Origin: Druceiella hillmani
Taxonomy: Eukaryota > Arthropoda > Insecta > Lepidoptera > Hepialidae
Reading direction: 5' to 3'
Length of the DNA: 64,000 nucleotides
Assembly: GCA_039881145.1 (NCBI GenBank)
Contig: JAYKKI010000087.1
Coordinates: 9,230,001 to 9,294,000, forward strand
Each line of letters opens with the position of its first letter. Within the stretch, counting starts at the first letter, position 1. A model generated the notes under the pieces. It made no database searches, had not been told where the DNA came from, and saw only the letters and a list, made by a program, of their open reading frames with translations. This document shows positions 1 to 11,440 of this stretch, in pieces. The position numbers and the translations under genes were made by a program.

Positions 1-2040
1 ACAAATAATGTTCTTCGTTAGTTTTAAAAATATTTTTTACGCAATCATCCAGTGATACGTAATTGGAAAGTAATTAAAAAATAAAAAAATTCGATTGTGT
101 TATTTTTCTTCCTTTTTATATAACCTCACCAATTTTTGAACTCTCTGTAATGTTTCAGCCATGAATTTTAAAAATTTGAAAAGAAAATTTGGAATTTTGA
201 TTAAAATAATTTCTGGCAACTTGTGCTTATAATTAAAAAAACACAAGTAAATGCAGCAATTTATATGACTTTTATTCGGACACTTGACGAATTTTTCAAT
301 TATTTATTTTATTTAATTACATTTATATTATGGCAACCTAATTTCATAAGAAACAAACAGAAACGTTTTATTAAGCTATTTCAACTTTAAGGAAAAAATG
401 CTATGCTTTGCATTGATGATGTACAAATCATTTCTCTTATATATTTTTCATATTTCATCCTGACAAAAGTTATATACTCGTATTTAAATATTTTTGCATC
501 GTATATAATTGCACTATAGTGTTACCAATATATTTCGTAAGCAAGTGTTATGATAAAGTTTAGATTTACCATTTACTATTGAATTAAGAGAATGAGCTGT
601 TCAATATCACATGAAACAGAATAGAAATATTATGTTTAATTCATGAAAAATATGTTTCATTATAAAATATATATCTCCCATGGATAAACTGAAGTGAAAA
701 TTTTAAAAGCCAAGGAATATATTTTCTTCGATACATTTAAAGTATTTATATATAAAACTAACTTTTACCCCGTTTTTGTTAAGCAACTTATTTTTCTTTG
801 CTACGGAGTTTCTCTCGAGTACTGATGTTTCCGTCTCTAAATATTTTTATCAGAAGGGAAATATTTTACATCTTATCTTAAATAACGTCTTCGTCATGAA
901 AATATCCTTAATCGGAAAAATTAAAATTAATTACCCTAATAAAGGTGTTAACATTTTTTTCAATTCAATTAAAAACATTTTGATTGACTTTGTTTCTACT
1001 AAAAGGTGGTTTAGAATAAATTAGAGAGACCGCCGCAAAGCCATGCGAAATATTTAAAAGTAATTTTTTTTTAATAATAAAAAAACTCTATCTTTTAATA
1101 GCGGAATTGGTCACCAATAATTGCACCTCTGCTGCATATCGAGAGGGTATACCATAATAAAACTGCGTTTGCGCTGAAGTAGCTCTAGCTAAAACCGGAG
1201 GAGGAGGGTAGGAGGAGGAGAGGTACAATATTAGAAAGAAGCGGTCTGGATCCTAATATGGTTCCTCCATATGTAATCAAGGCAGCACCTACTTCTTCGT
1301 CAAAGGTTTATCCGAAACTTTCCTGGAAGAATCAAGTTCTCAAATTTGACTACAGGTCTGGTGTAAAAAGTGTAAAAATGTAACAATATTATATTACTTC
1401 AATAATGTAGTTGAGCTGTTTTACATTGCTTTATCTATTCTTAAATTCAGCCTCATCTTACAATCTACTGATACATTTTTCGTTCTAGGAAATTAGATTC
1501 AGGATGGCTGGTAGATAGGGCTTATTTTTATCTTAAGAAGATAATTAATTAAAGAAATTATTTTAGGTTGATATGTACTTCACTATAGTCAAATTTTTCA
1601 CCAAATATTTTTGGAGCCCAAAGAGCTCCAAAAACAGTACGTACAGTTTGAAAAGGTCAAACCAAGACCTTACATTACTCAATCTGTAATTAGTTAAAGT
1701 TATTTTTTGACCTTATTTTATTTCTCATCATGGTAAATTATTTTTTCTTGATTTCCAGCGCTGCCAATGACTTATATAGGTAGAAAATTAATCCTATATT
1801 ACGTAATCTTGACAACAAAATAATGTCGACTCAGTATTCCAGCGGTGTCAGAACAATAAGCTACTTTTTATGTGAGCAAATGTGCAACAAAGACGTATTC
1901 CCTCTCTGGCGTATCCTATTAGTGCATATTTAGAAACTAAATTGAACTGGACTCGAAATAATAACCCTTTAGTGCCAATCTTGATGTGGTAAAACACTAT
2001 CTTACATATCACAAGATCGTTCCTGCAGTTTCCATAATAT
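1..2040. other. AT-rich non-coding sequence, no gene seen
   Basis: No reading frame here shows a recognisable domain. A GGA-rich polypurine tract lies at about 1196-1222, and a small hairpin with 10-bp arms (TTTTTGGAGC, 1608-1617, against its complement at 1625-1634) follows. Nothing else is supported. Confidence 0.7.
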
Positions 2041-2112
2041 TAGGGCCTTTTACACATAAGTTCCTGCATGTGTAAAATCACATCATTCGCTCAGTGATGC
2101 TAGTAGGTGTAT
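2041..2112 (+). repeat. Unnamed dispersed repeat, copy 1, next to a (TA)n array
   Basis: About 70 bp starting AGGGCCTTTTACAC and containing TCGCTCAGTGATGC and AGTAGGTGT. It matches, with some differences, the reverse complement of 3466-3571. Both copies run directly into a (TA)n tract on the same side, so the array looks like part of, or seeded by, the repeat. The family was not recognised. The GGGCC-type end could be one end of a small DNA transposon, but no second inverted end was found. Confidence 0.6.
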
Positions 2113-2143
2113 ATACATATATACATGTATATGTATATATATA

Positions 2144-2192
<49 letters not shown>

Positions 2193-2200
2193 TTATATAT
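2108..2200. repeat. (TA)n microsatellite with interruptions
   Basis: Alternating TA with scattered C and G (GTATATACAT, ATGTGCAT) and a pure (AT) core at about 2149-2184. Apparent proteins of repeated Tyr-Ile on both strands are artefacts of this array. Confidence 0.95.
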
Positions 2201-3352
2201 GCGACTCAAATTGTGCCGTAATCGCGAAGCGACGCCATCTCCGCCATTAATTATAGCAAGTTTACATTTTTCCTGTATCAACAACATCGGATATTAGTAC
2301 AAAACCATTTCAAAATTATCAAATTCCACGAGCACACGTTGACGCAAAAGTCTGTCCTCGCCATTTAGATATATGACGTTTCTGTATACATGAAATATGT
2401 GTTCATGTTTCGGTTCAACTCGTTAACACGTTTCTGTGCTCCTGCAAGCGCCTGCTTGGGCTCTTACCTGCGGTTTTTACTACAGTTTTGCTCGCACAGA
2501 AAGGAAGATAAACAGCTGAATGCTACTGAATGTATTGTGATTTTTTACACCTCTCTATTTGACAATTTACCTGAAACGACTGCATTCATTTGTTCTTCAT
2601 TTGAAATCGTGTTTATACAGATACCATCCATTATTGCTTTCCTCAGATTCTATAATAGGCATAATTGAATTGGGAATTACTTTCGATTGCGTATTTCTTA
2701 AATAGCGGGAAAGGATGGGAATTAAAAAATATTTGAGTAATGATAACCTAATTATTTTTCCGTAACAAGATCTGAATCAAAAAAATATCATTCGACGGAA
2801 ATCTTGCTATAACAATTAACCAACACAAAATAAAAGTTATTTCTACTAAAGGAATAGACAAATTTTGTCATTAACGACTTGAAGTCTTGTCATTTAGAAT
2901 AGAAAATAATTTGCTTAGAGCGAATAAAAGTAAAAGTTATTTATGGTTCCGAGAAATATAACGAGATGTATGAGGTATAGGAATTTTCATTTTGATTTAG
3001 TGCTATGTAAATTGGAGTATAAAGACAGATGTATTTGTTATTTCACTAACAGATATTTTCAAGTCGGTATAGAGTACTTAAGAATCAGATAAGTTTCTTC
3101 TATTAGCCAACATCTAATCCATTTTTGTCCCTACAATGTCATTTCTTTATTTGAAACTTATTTAAATTTCCTTTTTTTGCAAATAAACAATCAAATACAA
3201 TATTTAAGCATCCTACTATTTCAATAAGTTTTTCAAGAATTTAAACTATAATATTTTTAATTCCGAAATTGGTTTTATTATTAAAATTACGAGAAAGCTG
3301 AGAATATGGAAGTCGTTGCTGACTGACTAATAGTATGTGAAGTGTATATACA
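2201..3352. other. Non-coding AT-rich sequence, no gene seen
   Basis: An open frame of 92 codons at 2390-2668 has no recognisable motif and no supporting context. No repeat structure is obvious. Confidence 0.65.
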
Positions 3353-3378
3353 TGTGTGTGTGTGTGTGTGTTTGTGTG

Positions 3379-3441
<63 letters not shown>
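3353..3441. repeat. Compound (TG)n(TA)n microsatellite
   Basis: TG repeats (3353-3380) pass into a pure TA tract of about 58 bp (3382-3441). It borders copy 2 of the unnamed dispersed repeat on its right side. Confidence 0.95.
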
Positions 3442-3443
<2 letters not shown>

Positions 3444-3465
3444 CATACACATATCTCGTTCTACC

Positions 3466-3571
3466 TGTGTACCGCGCATCTTAATACGTACACACCTACT
3501 CGCATCACTGAGCGAGTAACGTGATTTCGCGCAAGCAGGAACGTCCGTGCAAAGGGCCGTGCAAAGGGCAA
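3466..3571 (-). repeat. Unnamed dispersed repeat, copy 2
   Basis: Read on the minus strand this matches 2041-2112 through the CTTT-CAC start, TTCCTGC, AAATCAC, CGCTCAGTGATGC and AGTAGGTGT. The outer end carries a local duplication of GTGCAAAGGGC. As in copy 1, a TA array follows the inner end. CpG content is higher than in the flanks, which suggests a more recent or less decayed insertion. Confidence 0.6.
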
Positions 3572-4745
3572 GTTTCAAATATGAAAGTTTCCAAATTAGG
3601 AGAACTCAGAGCACAAGAAAAAAAAAATAATACATAACCGATTAATAATTCTAAGTAAAATTGTACATTTTCGTATTTAATTTGTTTTAACCCCTTAAAG
3701 GTATAAGAGTTTATGTGATGCGAAAAATTAATATTTTCAAATAGTTTAAATAGAAATACTATGTACCGTTAAATGTTTATTAGTGCCCAAATATGTATAG
3801 AAACCTCGTAGTGCGAGTTCTACTGTGTTTGATACTTTTTTTATAATTATTATGAAATAAAAAAACCTTTTTGAAACCCTTATTTCTATCCCTTTCAGAC
3901 ATGCTATAAACAAAATGTTTAAAACTTGATTAGAGTACTTGAACTTTTTTCGTGTTAAATTCATCTTGACGCGATATATAAAATTTTCAAGCTATCATCA
4001 ACTTTTAAAAACAAACGACATATCCAAGCAAAATACATCAATAGAAAAGCAAAAATTTGTATTTTTGAAATTTCATTTTATTTTTATCAGCTTTACTACA
4101 AATGGGCACTTCTAAGGAAATTTCGTGCTACCCTCGTAAAAAAATGTGAAAAAATTCTAGATATCACCATTTAATCTTTAAAAAAAACATGTCTTAGTTA
4201 ACTTTCATCGATAATTTCAAGAGGTATAGATAAATACAAAACCTATTTTGTAGGAGCTCCAACAAGCATTTGGCCGATTTGTTTGTATTTTTTTCTAAGT
4301 AAGGATATAAATTACTTCATATGGTATTCAAATTACCGTTCTCAATTTACTATTAATTAATGTATTAAATAAAGTGTCAAAAAATCCGAGTGCCCACTTA
4401 CGATGTGAATATGAAGTATCAGTACTGCGAAAATGATCGTACTTCATCGGTAGTCAATCAGCTCGCGTAATGCGATACTTATTTTCGACCGCAACATTTA
4501 ATGGAAATACATCATTATGTATAGTTCTTCCTGTCTTACTTGGTAAGAATGAAGAAGTTGAAGAAGACATTTTGATAGCATCAGCAGTTATAGAAGAAAT
4601 ATAGTTCATGCTAAAGTCAGATAACTATATTTCTTTCAACAGAAATTGTAAATTATGATGGTCAATGTCATGGAAATGATAAGAATGTTGCATGCGAAAT
4701 GTCAGCATGTTAGGTACCTTCTGGTAAATTTCGATAATACATATT

Positions 4746-4747
<2 letters not shown>
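3572..4747. other. Non-coding AT-rich sequence, no gene seen
   Basis: No domain-bearing frame. A short acidic stretch near 4545-4600 in one frame was considered and rejected as coding. Confidence 0.6.

Positions 4748-4784
<37 letters not shown>
4748..4784. repeat. (TA)n microsatellite
   Basis: Uninterrupted alternating AT of about 37 bp. Confidence 0.95.
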
Positions 4785-4787
<3 letters not shown>

Positions 4788-5304
4788 TATAAAATGTCAA
4801 GTGTGTACTCATAATTACACCGATACTATACATCGTTCTATTTAGCTTAACGTAGGAACATTTATAAGGGAATAAATCATCTCTACTCGTTTACTGACGT
4901 TAAAATGCAGTTAATTTCTCAAACACCGTAGATATAATATTGAAATAGCTGGCTCAGTAATATAAAGATGGCGAACTCTATTTGCCGACATTTTGCAACT
5001 TATAAAAGTTTTCAGAGCTATTCCAGTCGTATAACAAACTTAGCCTATTTTGTGAAAGGGAATACCGTTTGGTTCAGTTCGAGTTCCGTACTTTGTAAAC
5101 GTTTGACGTCACGATTTATCTTTTTCTATGTTTAATCCCTCACATAAAAAAATATTATTATATTATATTTATATTTAATTATATTATATTATGTTAATTC
5201 TTTTTAATTTAATGAAGTAAAATAAGAGAAAATTTCCAACTGCACTCACATTGTCTTGTTATTATAAATATTTTTTTGTTTTTAAATTTAGAAAGAAAAA
5301 TTTT
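4785..5304. other. Non-coding AT-rich sequence, no gene seen
   Basis: Contains a degenerate TTATAT-rich run at 5150-5195 and nothing else that stands out. Confidence 0.65.
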
Positions 5305-5366
5305 GAAAAGATAGAAAAAGATCTAGTGACTTGCCAGACAGTCATTAGATCTTTTTCTATCTTTTC
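5305..5366 (+). repeat. Near-perfect hairpin, 26-bp arms
   Basis: Left arm 5305-5330 and right arm 5341-5366 are inverted copies (GAAAAGATAGAAAAAGATCT core) that differ at one base, with a 10-base loop (5331-5340). In a plus-strand RNA the single difference becomes a G-U wobble pair, so the stem would be continuous. It could be a fold-back transposon remnant or a short hairpin RNA precursor. No flanking target duplication was found. Confidence 0.8.
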
Positions 5367-6702
5367 CTAATTCGACGTGGGCGAAGCTGCGAGATAGTTA
5401 AATATACAGGTGTCTCGTAAGGAATGGACCAACGAAATGTCGGTGATAAAGGGAGTTATTACATATATGAAAAAAATAAATTTGATTATCCTAGGCCTAA
5501 TAGTTTTAGTAATATGATTTTTTATTTTTTAAAATTTTTGTTACTGCGCATGAAAAAAAATATTAGGTATTTCTGCTTTTTTATTTTTTTATTCGTAATT
5601 AAAATGTTGTTCGTTCGTTATTATTAGTAACATAAAAAACGCTAAAACCTGTGCATTTTTTTAAATTACAAAACATGAAAATGTTAAAATAAATATTTTA
5701 CGCTTGGCAACCTCGTATATATTACTTTTAACAAACTGAAACAAACACAATAGTAAATGAAAATTTTCTAATAAATGATTTAATAGTTTCAAATGACCTA
5801 ACTGATCGACATCAATAAAAATTTAGTTCAGTAAAAATTAACTAGTTATGTTATTATTGTAACTAAATTATGTAATATATCCGCAAAATTTATTGTATAC
5901 GTCTAAATTATTGTTCGAAAATTAACGTATACATTCATAATTATAATATATAATTCAATCAACGTGAAAATATTACAACGAAATTTTCATTAAAGAAAAA
6001 ACATTATTAAAATGAAATAAAGGTTACAATTAATACTGTCTACTATGTACAACACTTAATACGTTATATAATTTAAATTAACATTAGAAAAAAACTTGTT
6101 AGCCTCTTTGCTTTCAATCTTTTGTAAGTGAAATAAATTATTATAAAATAAAACTTGGTTTCTATTATATATAAATGTGTATGATGATCTTATATATAAT
6201 ATTATACATGAAGGTAATTTTTTTATAACTAATGTTTTGACACAAATAACCTTTAACGGTGTATATAAACGTTACCCCTAAATAAAATATTGAATTTTAA
6301 ATCTATATATTAAATCTTGTTTTTATAGTGTACCATGATTATGCAAACTCCGGTTACGATACTAACAAGCTTTACTTAGAGCAATTCAGAAGATATTGTC
6401 AACAAAATTGTACTCCTATTTTAGTCATAACATGTAAAGAGTCAAATTAAGCACGTTTTTTCGTACTTACTATTGAACACTATATTTAATTTATAAGGTT
6501 ATGATTTTAATTTTAAAATAAAACGTTAGTTTAATCCGTCTACGGCCCGAGTGTCTAATATCAGCGAAATATAAATATACGCAGATAGTTCATGTGCCCA
6601 ATAACGTGCCGAGATTGCGCGAATTATGTTTGGATGTATTTTGAATTAAAAAAAATAAATAAAAAAAATTGGTTGTCTGTAAAGTCGGTTTACGGACGAT
6701 AG
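5367..6702. other. Non-coding AT-rich sequence, no gene seen
   Basis: Sequence near 5407-5440 (ending GTAAGGAATGG) has the look of a transposon remnant but could not be tied to a family. The 67-codon frame at 5424-5627 is low complexity. Confidence 0.55.
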
Positions 6703-8160
6703 TTTTACGTGATAACGTCATAAAGAAACATTGATGAAAAACTGCATACTTTTATGAATTAAATTGAATTATTACCACTGAATTATTATTATTTTGTATA
6801 ATACAAAGGAGTTAATTGAAAATTACAATTTTTTCTATAAATTAACATTTATTTACACTCGTAAATTCAAATATTTGTTTATACAGATTAATTACAAGTA
6901 ATAATGTGCTATTAACAATTTATTTACAACTTATATACATGTGTTATATTTAAGATCTTCCAATCTGCGTTATTCTGTTAAGGATCGGACGATGATAGGA
7001 AAAGTACGAAATCAAGGGGAGTGTTTCAAGTGTAATATGTCTTGAAAAAAATTGGGTGTGGCTATGTCATGGACACGGCCGTGTGTTTTACATGAATACG
7101 TCTACGTAACGGGTTATATTTCTTAAATAAAATATTTTTATTTATGTATTTAGGATAATAGCAAGGAAACAAATAATTATTGTGTTACAATAGCGTATAG
7201 GCCGACATTATATATTATTGATAATATTTTTTTATTCTAACACCTTATTATATACACTGTCAGTACTTTAAACTAATGTTTTATATACAATCGATAGATT
7301 TTGACAACAGCTGACGATTAAAACTAAAAAAGAACATCGTAGCTTATCCGAATCAAAAGTGATACTAATTGCAAATCTCGATACACAACAAAATAACCTC
7401 AAATTAGCGGCGTTTCCCCCTCCACCGCGCGCGATGTGTCACTGTTCTTGCTCGTAATGAATTCTTTGATTCTTTAGCTATCCAGTGGTATAATTTAATT
7501 TTTGATGTAGAGGATAGTTTCGCAGCTGCAACGCCAAACTGTATGGTAACAAATTTAAAGACGTATTCACTTAAAAATCATTATGTTAAATAATTCAAAC
7601 ACTCAAATTTTATTTTAACCTATGTATTCAACCTCTATCACTGATTTAAATGAAACAATTACCATATTACTTCAAGCAACAAATATTTATTGATCAAAAT
7701 CATTACAGTGCAATGATAATATAAAGAGTATAAAATATAATGCAAACAAACAAGTATAATGATACAAATAAATTTCATAATACACATTAATTTCCAAATT
7801 GTACATACTTAATCGCATAAAAGTAGAACATAGTATATTTACATATTAGTTATATTCTATACAGACTAATATTGCAAACAGGTTAGTAGTAACTTAGTTA
7901 AAACAGATTTATTCTACGAGTGACATTTGCAAAATTTGAATTTCGAAATAAAAATGAGCATAGGCTGTTGTTTAAAGCAATAAATATTCAATGAGCACCG
8001 CTTTGTTTAAATAAATTCCAACGCTTGGGCCTATCGTGCCTCTCTATCACTTGTTTCGCGCTCTCGCTTGCACGATCACTTATACACACAGGCGGAACGT
8101 GACACTTTTTCATGTGTGCAGCCGGTGTTAATCGATTTATAAGACGTTATCACGTCAAAA
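6703..8160. repeat. Inverted motif pair about 1.45 kb apart
   Basis: TTTTACGTGATAACGTC at 6703-6719 recurs inverted as GACGTTATCACGTCAAAA at 8143-8160. Both stand in CpG-richer stretches than their surroundings (6680-6720, 8085-8160), and CpG-rich islands also occur at 7076-7110 and 7410-7445. They could be the ends or subterminal parts of a decayed DNA transposon or Helitron-like element. No transposase fragment was recognised between them, so the link is tentative. Confidence 0.35.
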
Positions 8161-10180
8161 TGTTCAACTTGTACATATAAATTTATTAAAAAAAGCTAAA
8201 TACAACAGGTGTTGACTTAACAAAGTATTGTATAATAATGATATAAGCTTGTTAAAGACGGCTTTTATATCTTACGATGTATGGAGTTAAAATGCAGAAC
8301 ACTTCAGTTTTATGAAAGGAACACTTTGTTCTACGTAGATGGTCAATAAATCGTCTCTGGATATTTTAATATTTAAACTTGCAATGGGACTTCCTTGAAT
8401 TTAATGAAAGGAGTCCTTTGTATCCGTTTTAACCAGGACGTGCTGAGTAGGTGAGCGAGCAGTAAATCTTTCTTGCTACGTAAACAGGCAGGTCCTTCAA
8501 AAGGTAATATGATATGTTCATCACACGCGCGATAAAGTTCAAGTGACTTTAGGCAATAAATATGAATGAAATAAGACTTGAAGTACGACGAAATACGACG
8601 AATATTTGTTATATGACAATAAAATAAATAATGTATCATAATATTCAGCTTGGTACTTTTATTGTTTGGGGGAAGCGGCAAATAAACAGTTGAAACCATT
8701 TGACCCTTGTTCGTGAACAATGCGGTTTATTTTGTGAAATCTCTGCCGGAAATGGAACAATCACCGTGGAAAGTTTTTGCAACATGTATATTATTATGTA
8801 TCAAAATAATTTATGTTTATTGAATTATGATTATTTGTTACCTTTTTTAAATACTAAACAAATCATTCGATTTAAACATTTTGAATTCAAGTACGTGTAC
8901 ACGTATTGACTAAGGAGTAGTATTCGTTTCCGAAATAATTATAATACCACATATACGTGGCGAGAAATAATTTTTTGTAGGTTTAATATATATATCATAA
9001 AACATACAAGTATTTTATGATAAAATTATAAGAAATTTTTTTCCAATCCATGAATTATAAACAAAGAAGATATTTAATATTGGCTCACATAAATGTGCAG
9101 TGGAAAGAAAAAAGTTATAATTATTTTTGGAATACTTTCACTTCTTAGATGAATGTAATATTTTTTTTCGTTATATACGTTTTGAAGATTATGTGTGTAT
9201 AAATGGAAGATACAATTTAAATATAAATAAATAAATACTATTTCACACAGGACCTATAGTAATATATGATGAAATAAAACTGTTTCATGCTTTTTCTTTA
9301 CTTAGATATACATTGATCTACAATTGATCTAATTTAACACGAAAAGTACACTACTTTTTAGAATTGTGTACCAAATTTAACAAAGAAGTTAAAGAATTAA
9401 AACATAAATAAACCTTCTTGCCTTCGACATATCATTTCAACACTTCACCATTTTTTCACAATGTTTTCAAATTTTTCTCGAGTATTTGTGTATCATTGGA
9501 TTCACACAAGATACAATATTTCTTTTAAAAATTAATTTGAGATTCTTTTAACAAAAAATTATAAATTAACAAAAAATTAAGGTTTACCTACTACAATTCA
9601 CGAAATATAATAAAATAACTAATTGAAAATCTGTCTTTAAAAAATTAAATAAAATGTTTTTATATCTTCTTATACACTTGTTAATAAAACAATCAATTCG
9701 TCATTTATAGACTTTCGTAAACTTTTGGAAAATGTAAGAATGTAAATAATTTTCAGAAAAATAATTTCCGCAATTAATTGATAATTCAATTTTGGCGGTA
9801 CAGGTGTCACTTGTTACGGGCATTCTGAATACATTGGTTAATTAGCACCCGTGACTTGGACGAGTTAAATGCACTTTGTGTATTTGAATTGTACATCAAA
9901 TAATTTTAATTGTAAATATTAATATTTAATTATGTATTTTTGAATATATAAGTCAATATTAGGCAGCTTAGTACCCACAAAACTAATTTCTTTGTAACAT
10001 CCATTCTAAATTCTGGTTTATTGCCAATGTTAAGAGTTTAACTTTTTTTCAAAAGGATAGCGAGCCTTTCCGAATTAATCAAAACAAAGTAATCCACAAA
10101 CATGCACGCAAAACTGGAGAAACTTTGTTAACGAGCACTTTATCAGCTTAAGTAGTTCTAAAAAGGAGGCACAGTAGTGA
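8161..10180. other. Non-coding AT-rich sequence, no gene seen
   Basis: A minus-strand open frame of 115 codons (8373-8720) has no recognisable domain, signal or partner and is treated as chance. No further repeats were recognised. Confidence 0.6.
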
Positions 10181-10288
10181 CCTGGGTGTTTTGGAGTACC
10201 CATAACCAAGGGTAGGCCCCACGGCTTCGGTCAAATGCCCGAAGCTGTGGGGCACACTCTTGGATATGGATACTCCAAAACACCTGGT
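10181..10288. repeat. Fold-back hairpin, about 49-bp arms
   Basis: Left arm 10181-10230 and right arm 10239-10288 are inverted copies with a few mismatches and one indel, around an 8-base loop. Shared blocks include GTGTTTTGGAGTA, GCCCCAC and GCTTCGG. GC content is clearly above the surroundings. It directly precedes LINE-derived sequence, so it may be a fold-back MITE at the insertion boundary or an inverted piece created when the LINE inserted. Confidence 0.8.
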
Positions 10289-10688
10289 GTGCTAAAGAGG
10301 CATCTTTACGAAAATGAGAAAACCCCAGTAAGAACAGACGAGGTCTTATCTAGTCACTTCCATCTTAATGCAGGAGTCTAACAAGGATGTGTAATTTTTT
10401 CGTTATTTTTTAACACATACACAAAATTGATAATGAGAATTGCTCTCAAAGGTTGGACTGACGGTGTCACCATTGGAAGGCAACAAATATCAAACCTACG
10501 TGAACGATACCATACTATTCGCAAGTAGCATTCAACACATGGAAGAGCTCCTACATAGAATGGAACGTGTCAGTCTTGACTTTGGTCTCAAAATCTCAGC
10601 AAGACCAAAATAATGATCATCGACCATGCAAACAACAACTCGCCAGAGGTTACAAAAATAGCGAACTGTGAGGTAATACAAATATATA

Positions 10689-10734
<46 letters not shown>

Positions 10735-11440
10735 TGTGTATATCCGGGTAGATATATATATATGTGTGTGTGTGTGTCTGTGTATATCCGGGGTGCCCAT
10801 ATTAAATAAGGGCGGCTGCATAAACGAGATCAAGCAGCATATGGCGATCTCCAGGTCGGCTATGGATAAACTGAGGAAAATGTGGAGCAACCGAAACATC
10901 ACCAAAGCCACCAAAACCAGACTTGTTAAGGCTCTGATATTCCCCATATTCCTCTATGTTGCTGAAACATGGATTCTACGAGAAATTGAGAATAAACGAT
11001 CGATACCCTTGAGATGTGGTGCTGGAGAAGAATACTCGGTACATCGTGGACGAAATTTCGAACCAATAAATCCATTTTTTGAGCATAAAACAAATACTAT
11101 CAAGCAAAGTAGAATTTCGTATTCTCACTTTTTTTGAACATAAAGCACGGCACGGATGTGAATCCATAGAGGGCCTAGTAGTGCAGGGCAGAGTCGAAAG
11201 CATCAGATCACGCGACAGATTACCAATGAGGTGGACAGATCAAGTAAAGAAGACCTTCAACGGACCGTTGCACAAGTGTGCAAGAAGAGAGAGAGTTCGC
11301 GTAAAGTGGCGCCGCGTTGTGAAACAGGCCACTAATATCGACGTGACAACCACGATCACTCTGCAAAGAGTGTAACGACAAGAGAGTTCTAAATGTTCTG
11401 ATGAACCCAGTATCTTGACGCTTTTTCATATAAATAAAAA
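10289..11440 (+). pseudogene. Decayed LINE reverse transcriptase, 3' half (RTE-like)
   Basis: This is the C-terminal half of a non-LTR retrotransposon reverse transcriptase with several frame breaks. Recognisable pieces in order are GV-QGCVI..LFFNTY (10375-10425), a damaged catalytic box reading YVND (10497-10508) where YADD is expected, KTK-MIIDHANNNSPEVTKIANCEV (10603-10675), GGCINEIKQHMAISRSAMDKL (10811-10870), FPIFLYVAETW (10939-10971), and the tail GLVVQGRVES...RWTDQVK (11171-11250). The pattern is that of the endonuclease-RT LINEs common in insects, probably RTE-like, though the clade is not certain. The first catalytic Asp of the box is replaced by Asn, so the enzyme is dead. A (TA)n/(TG)n array interrupts the frame between the NCEV block and the GGC block. 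The endonuclease half is absent. Confidence 0.85.
10679..10792. repeat. (TA)n(TG)n array inside the LINE, with 17-bp direct repeat
   Basis: TA tract 10681-10730, then GTCTGTGTATATCCGGG at 10732-10748, a second TA/TG tract (10751-10775), and the same 17-mer again at 10776-10792. It sits where the reverse transcriptase frame should read through a Tyr/Ile-rich turn, so the array probably expanded from a TA-rich codon run already in the element. Confidence 0.85.

Noticed and set aside
776..1024. 82-codon plus-strand frame
   Set aside because: It has no ATG at the given start and a low-complexity AT-driven composition, with no motif.
4530..4620. Acidic peptide EEVEEDILIASAVIEE as a possible Harbinger-type transposase N-terminus
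   Set aside because: It is too short, is followed by stops, and no downstream nuclease motifs or terminal repeats were found.
8373..8720. Minus-strand open frame of 115 codons
   Set aside because: No recognisable domain, no codon or context support, and frames of this length arise by chance in 64 kb.
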